A stretch of 6,040 nucleotides of DNA, from positions 1-6,040 of the forward strand of contig JAEWLI010000197.1 of assembly GCA_023393375.1 (NCBI GenBank), in the 5' to 3' direction. The notes beneath the pieces are model-generated. The model did no database searches. It was not told the origin of the DNA and was given only the letters and a program-made list of their open reading frames with translations. A program made the translations under genes and the position numbers. Positions 5,334-6,040 of the stretch are shown in pieces (positions within the stretch are counted from its first letter, which is position 1; every line of letters starts with the position of its first letter). This stretch comes from Bacteroidota bacterium (GTDB lineage: Bacteria > Bacteroidota > Bacteroidia > Cytophagales > Cyclobacteriaceae).

Positions 5334-6040
5334 TTACATCCTCACACCCAATTTAACCCCTAAATACTCAGCTGAAATTTTATGTGCTTTCAAAGTGATG
5401 CCCAAACTGATATTTCTGATCGGTATAAATCCGAATCCAATCTTCTGATAGACCGGAAAAGTCTCAGAAGTAGGTTTTGTGCAATACACACCAAAGCTTT
5501 GGTCGAGGTAAAACCGCCCTAAAAGCAATTCATGCGTAAGGATGGCCGATACGAAAGTAGGCCGGTATTGAATATCTTCTGAATAAAATACCGGGGTGAT
5601 TAATGAGCGGTCATGGCTAATATCCACACCAATATTTAATGCACTCACCCTACTCACTATTCGTCCGACCATTATTTCCAAACCATGGACCTGAAACTCA
5701 TTCCCATGATAATCGGATTTGAAAGAAGTAGAAATACCGGTATAAACCCGCCAGAGTTTCCCATGGATTTCCTCCTTGCTCAATTGTCGGTTCCGTTTTA
5801 CAAACTCGGTCTTATTTAATTTATAGTTTAATCCCATTGCCAAAGTAGGAAAATTAATGCCCCTGTTGGGTTTTTTTATACTTCCATTGGAAATATGTGA
5901 AAAATTGGCTGATAAAGAAAGGTCTATATATTCGCTAACGCTGTAGTTAATGGCAGTATTTAATTGGATGAATAAGCTAATGGGTGAACTAAAGAACATG
6001 TTTTCAGGATTGGAAACCGAATGATAAGGTTTGTCCAGAT
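5334..6040 (-). CDS. PagL-like outer-membrane lipid A deacylase (acyloxyacyl hydrolase family), 5' end outside window
   Basis: The frame ending at the TAA at 5334-5336 is open to the right edge, giving 234 visible residues. An internal ATG at 5999 is not the likely start, because the 13 residues before it, LDKPYHSVSNPEN, fit the family: Bacteroidota relatives have a KPYD..TNP..N segment before the active-site strand. The key motif is SHISNG, with the His and Ser of the PagL H-x-S-N active site, followed by KKPNRGINFPTLAMGLNYKL. PagL removes the 3-O acyl chain of lipid A in the outer membrane, so the product should be a beta-barrel; alternating-residue strands such as SEYIDLSLSANFSHI agree. 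The rest (about 85-234) is a further set of predicted strands typical of the longer Bacteroidota members. The protein ends in VKLGVRM rather than the usual terminal aromatic of barrel proteins. The residue 14 positions after the motif His is Asn, where Pseudomonas PagL has its catalytic Glu, so activity is uncertain. Confidence 0.82.
   Translation of the reverse strand, partial: LDKPYHSVSNPENMFFSSPISLFIQLNTAINYSVSEYIDLSLSANFSHISNGSIKKPNRGINFPTLAMGLNYKLNKTEFVKRNRQLSKEEIHGKLWRVYTGISTSFKSDYHGNEFQVHGLEIMVGRIVSRVSALNIGVDISHDRSLITPVFYSEDIQYRPTFVSAILTHELLLGRFYLDQSFGVYCTKPTSETFPVYQKIGFGFIPIRNISLGITLKAHKISAEYLGVKLGVRM

Noticed and set aside
5334..5999. A complete 221-residue PagL-like gene starting at ATG 5999
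   Set aside because: The frame stays open to the window edge and the residues upstream (KPYHSVSNPEN) match the family, so this Met is internal and the gene is 5' partial.
3441..6040. A single operon of PagL-like, CE2-like and membrane protein genes
   Set aside because: Gaps of 128 and 118 bp, a candidate promoter in the first gap and a hairpin before the second argue for separate transcription, although the shared strand leaves it possible.
1..6040. A polysaccharide utilisation locus
   Set aside because: A beta-helix protein and a CE2-like esterase are present, but no SusC/SusD pair, regulator or other glycoside hydrolase is in the window, and unrelated genes lie between the two.

Overview
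The window most likely comes from a Bacteroidota chromosome. It is moderately AT-rich and its genes lack strong Shine-Dalgarno sequences. A few sites resemble the Bacteroidota promoter pattern (TTTG, about 18-20 bp, TAnnTTTG). The gene content fits too: two lipoproteins with short Cys lipoboxes, a FloA-type flotillin, a PagL-like outer-membrane protein of the long Bacteroidota type, and secreted polysaccharide-acting proteins. The genus cannot be fixed from the sequence; a marine, soil or gut polysaccharide degrader is plausible.

Layout. (1) 1-1577, minus strand: a large secreted right-handed parallel beta-helix protein whose C-terminus runs off the left edge. (2) 1578-1713: AT-rich divergent intergenic region. 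(3) 1714-2208, plus: a small lipocalin-like lipoprotein. (4) 2266-3162, plus: floA, a flotillin-like membrane scaffold with a short C-terminus. (5) 3163-3440: a gene-free convergent gap with three related 28-bp units in inverted and direct orientation. (6) 3441-3989, minus: a small polytopic membrane protein of unknown function. (7) 4108-5205, minus: a lipoprotein SGNH esterase resembling carbohydrate esterase family 2, with a hairpin over its stop codon. (8) 5334 to beyond 6040, minus: the C-terminal part of a PagL-like lipid A deacylase-type beta-barrel, whose 5' end lies outside the window.

The genes do not form one obvious operon. Same-strand genes are 57-128 bp apart and some gaps hold their own candidate promoters. 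Two themes recur: polysaccharide attack (beta-helix protein, CE2-like esterase) and envelope or membrane organisation (FloA, the small membrane protein, PagL-like barrel). Co-function is inference. I found no convincing new defence, mobile or RNA-guided system. The items most worth checking are the 28-bp repeat family, the short orphan FloA, and the Asn at the expected catalytic Glu position of the PagL-like protein.
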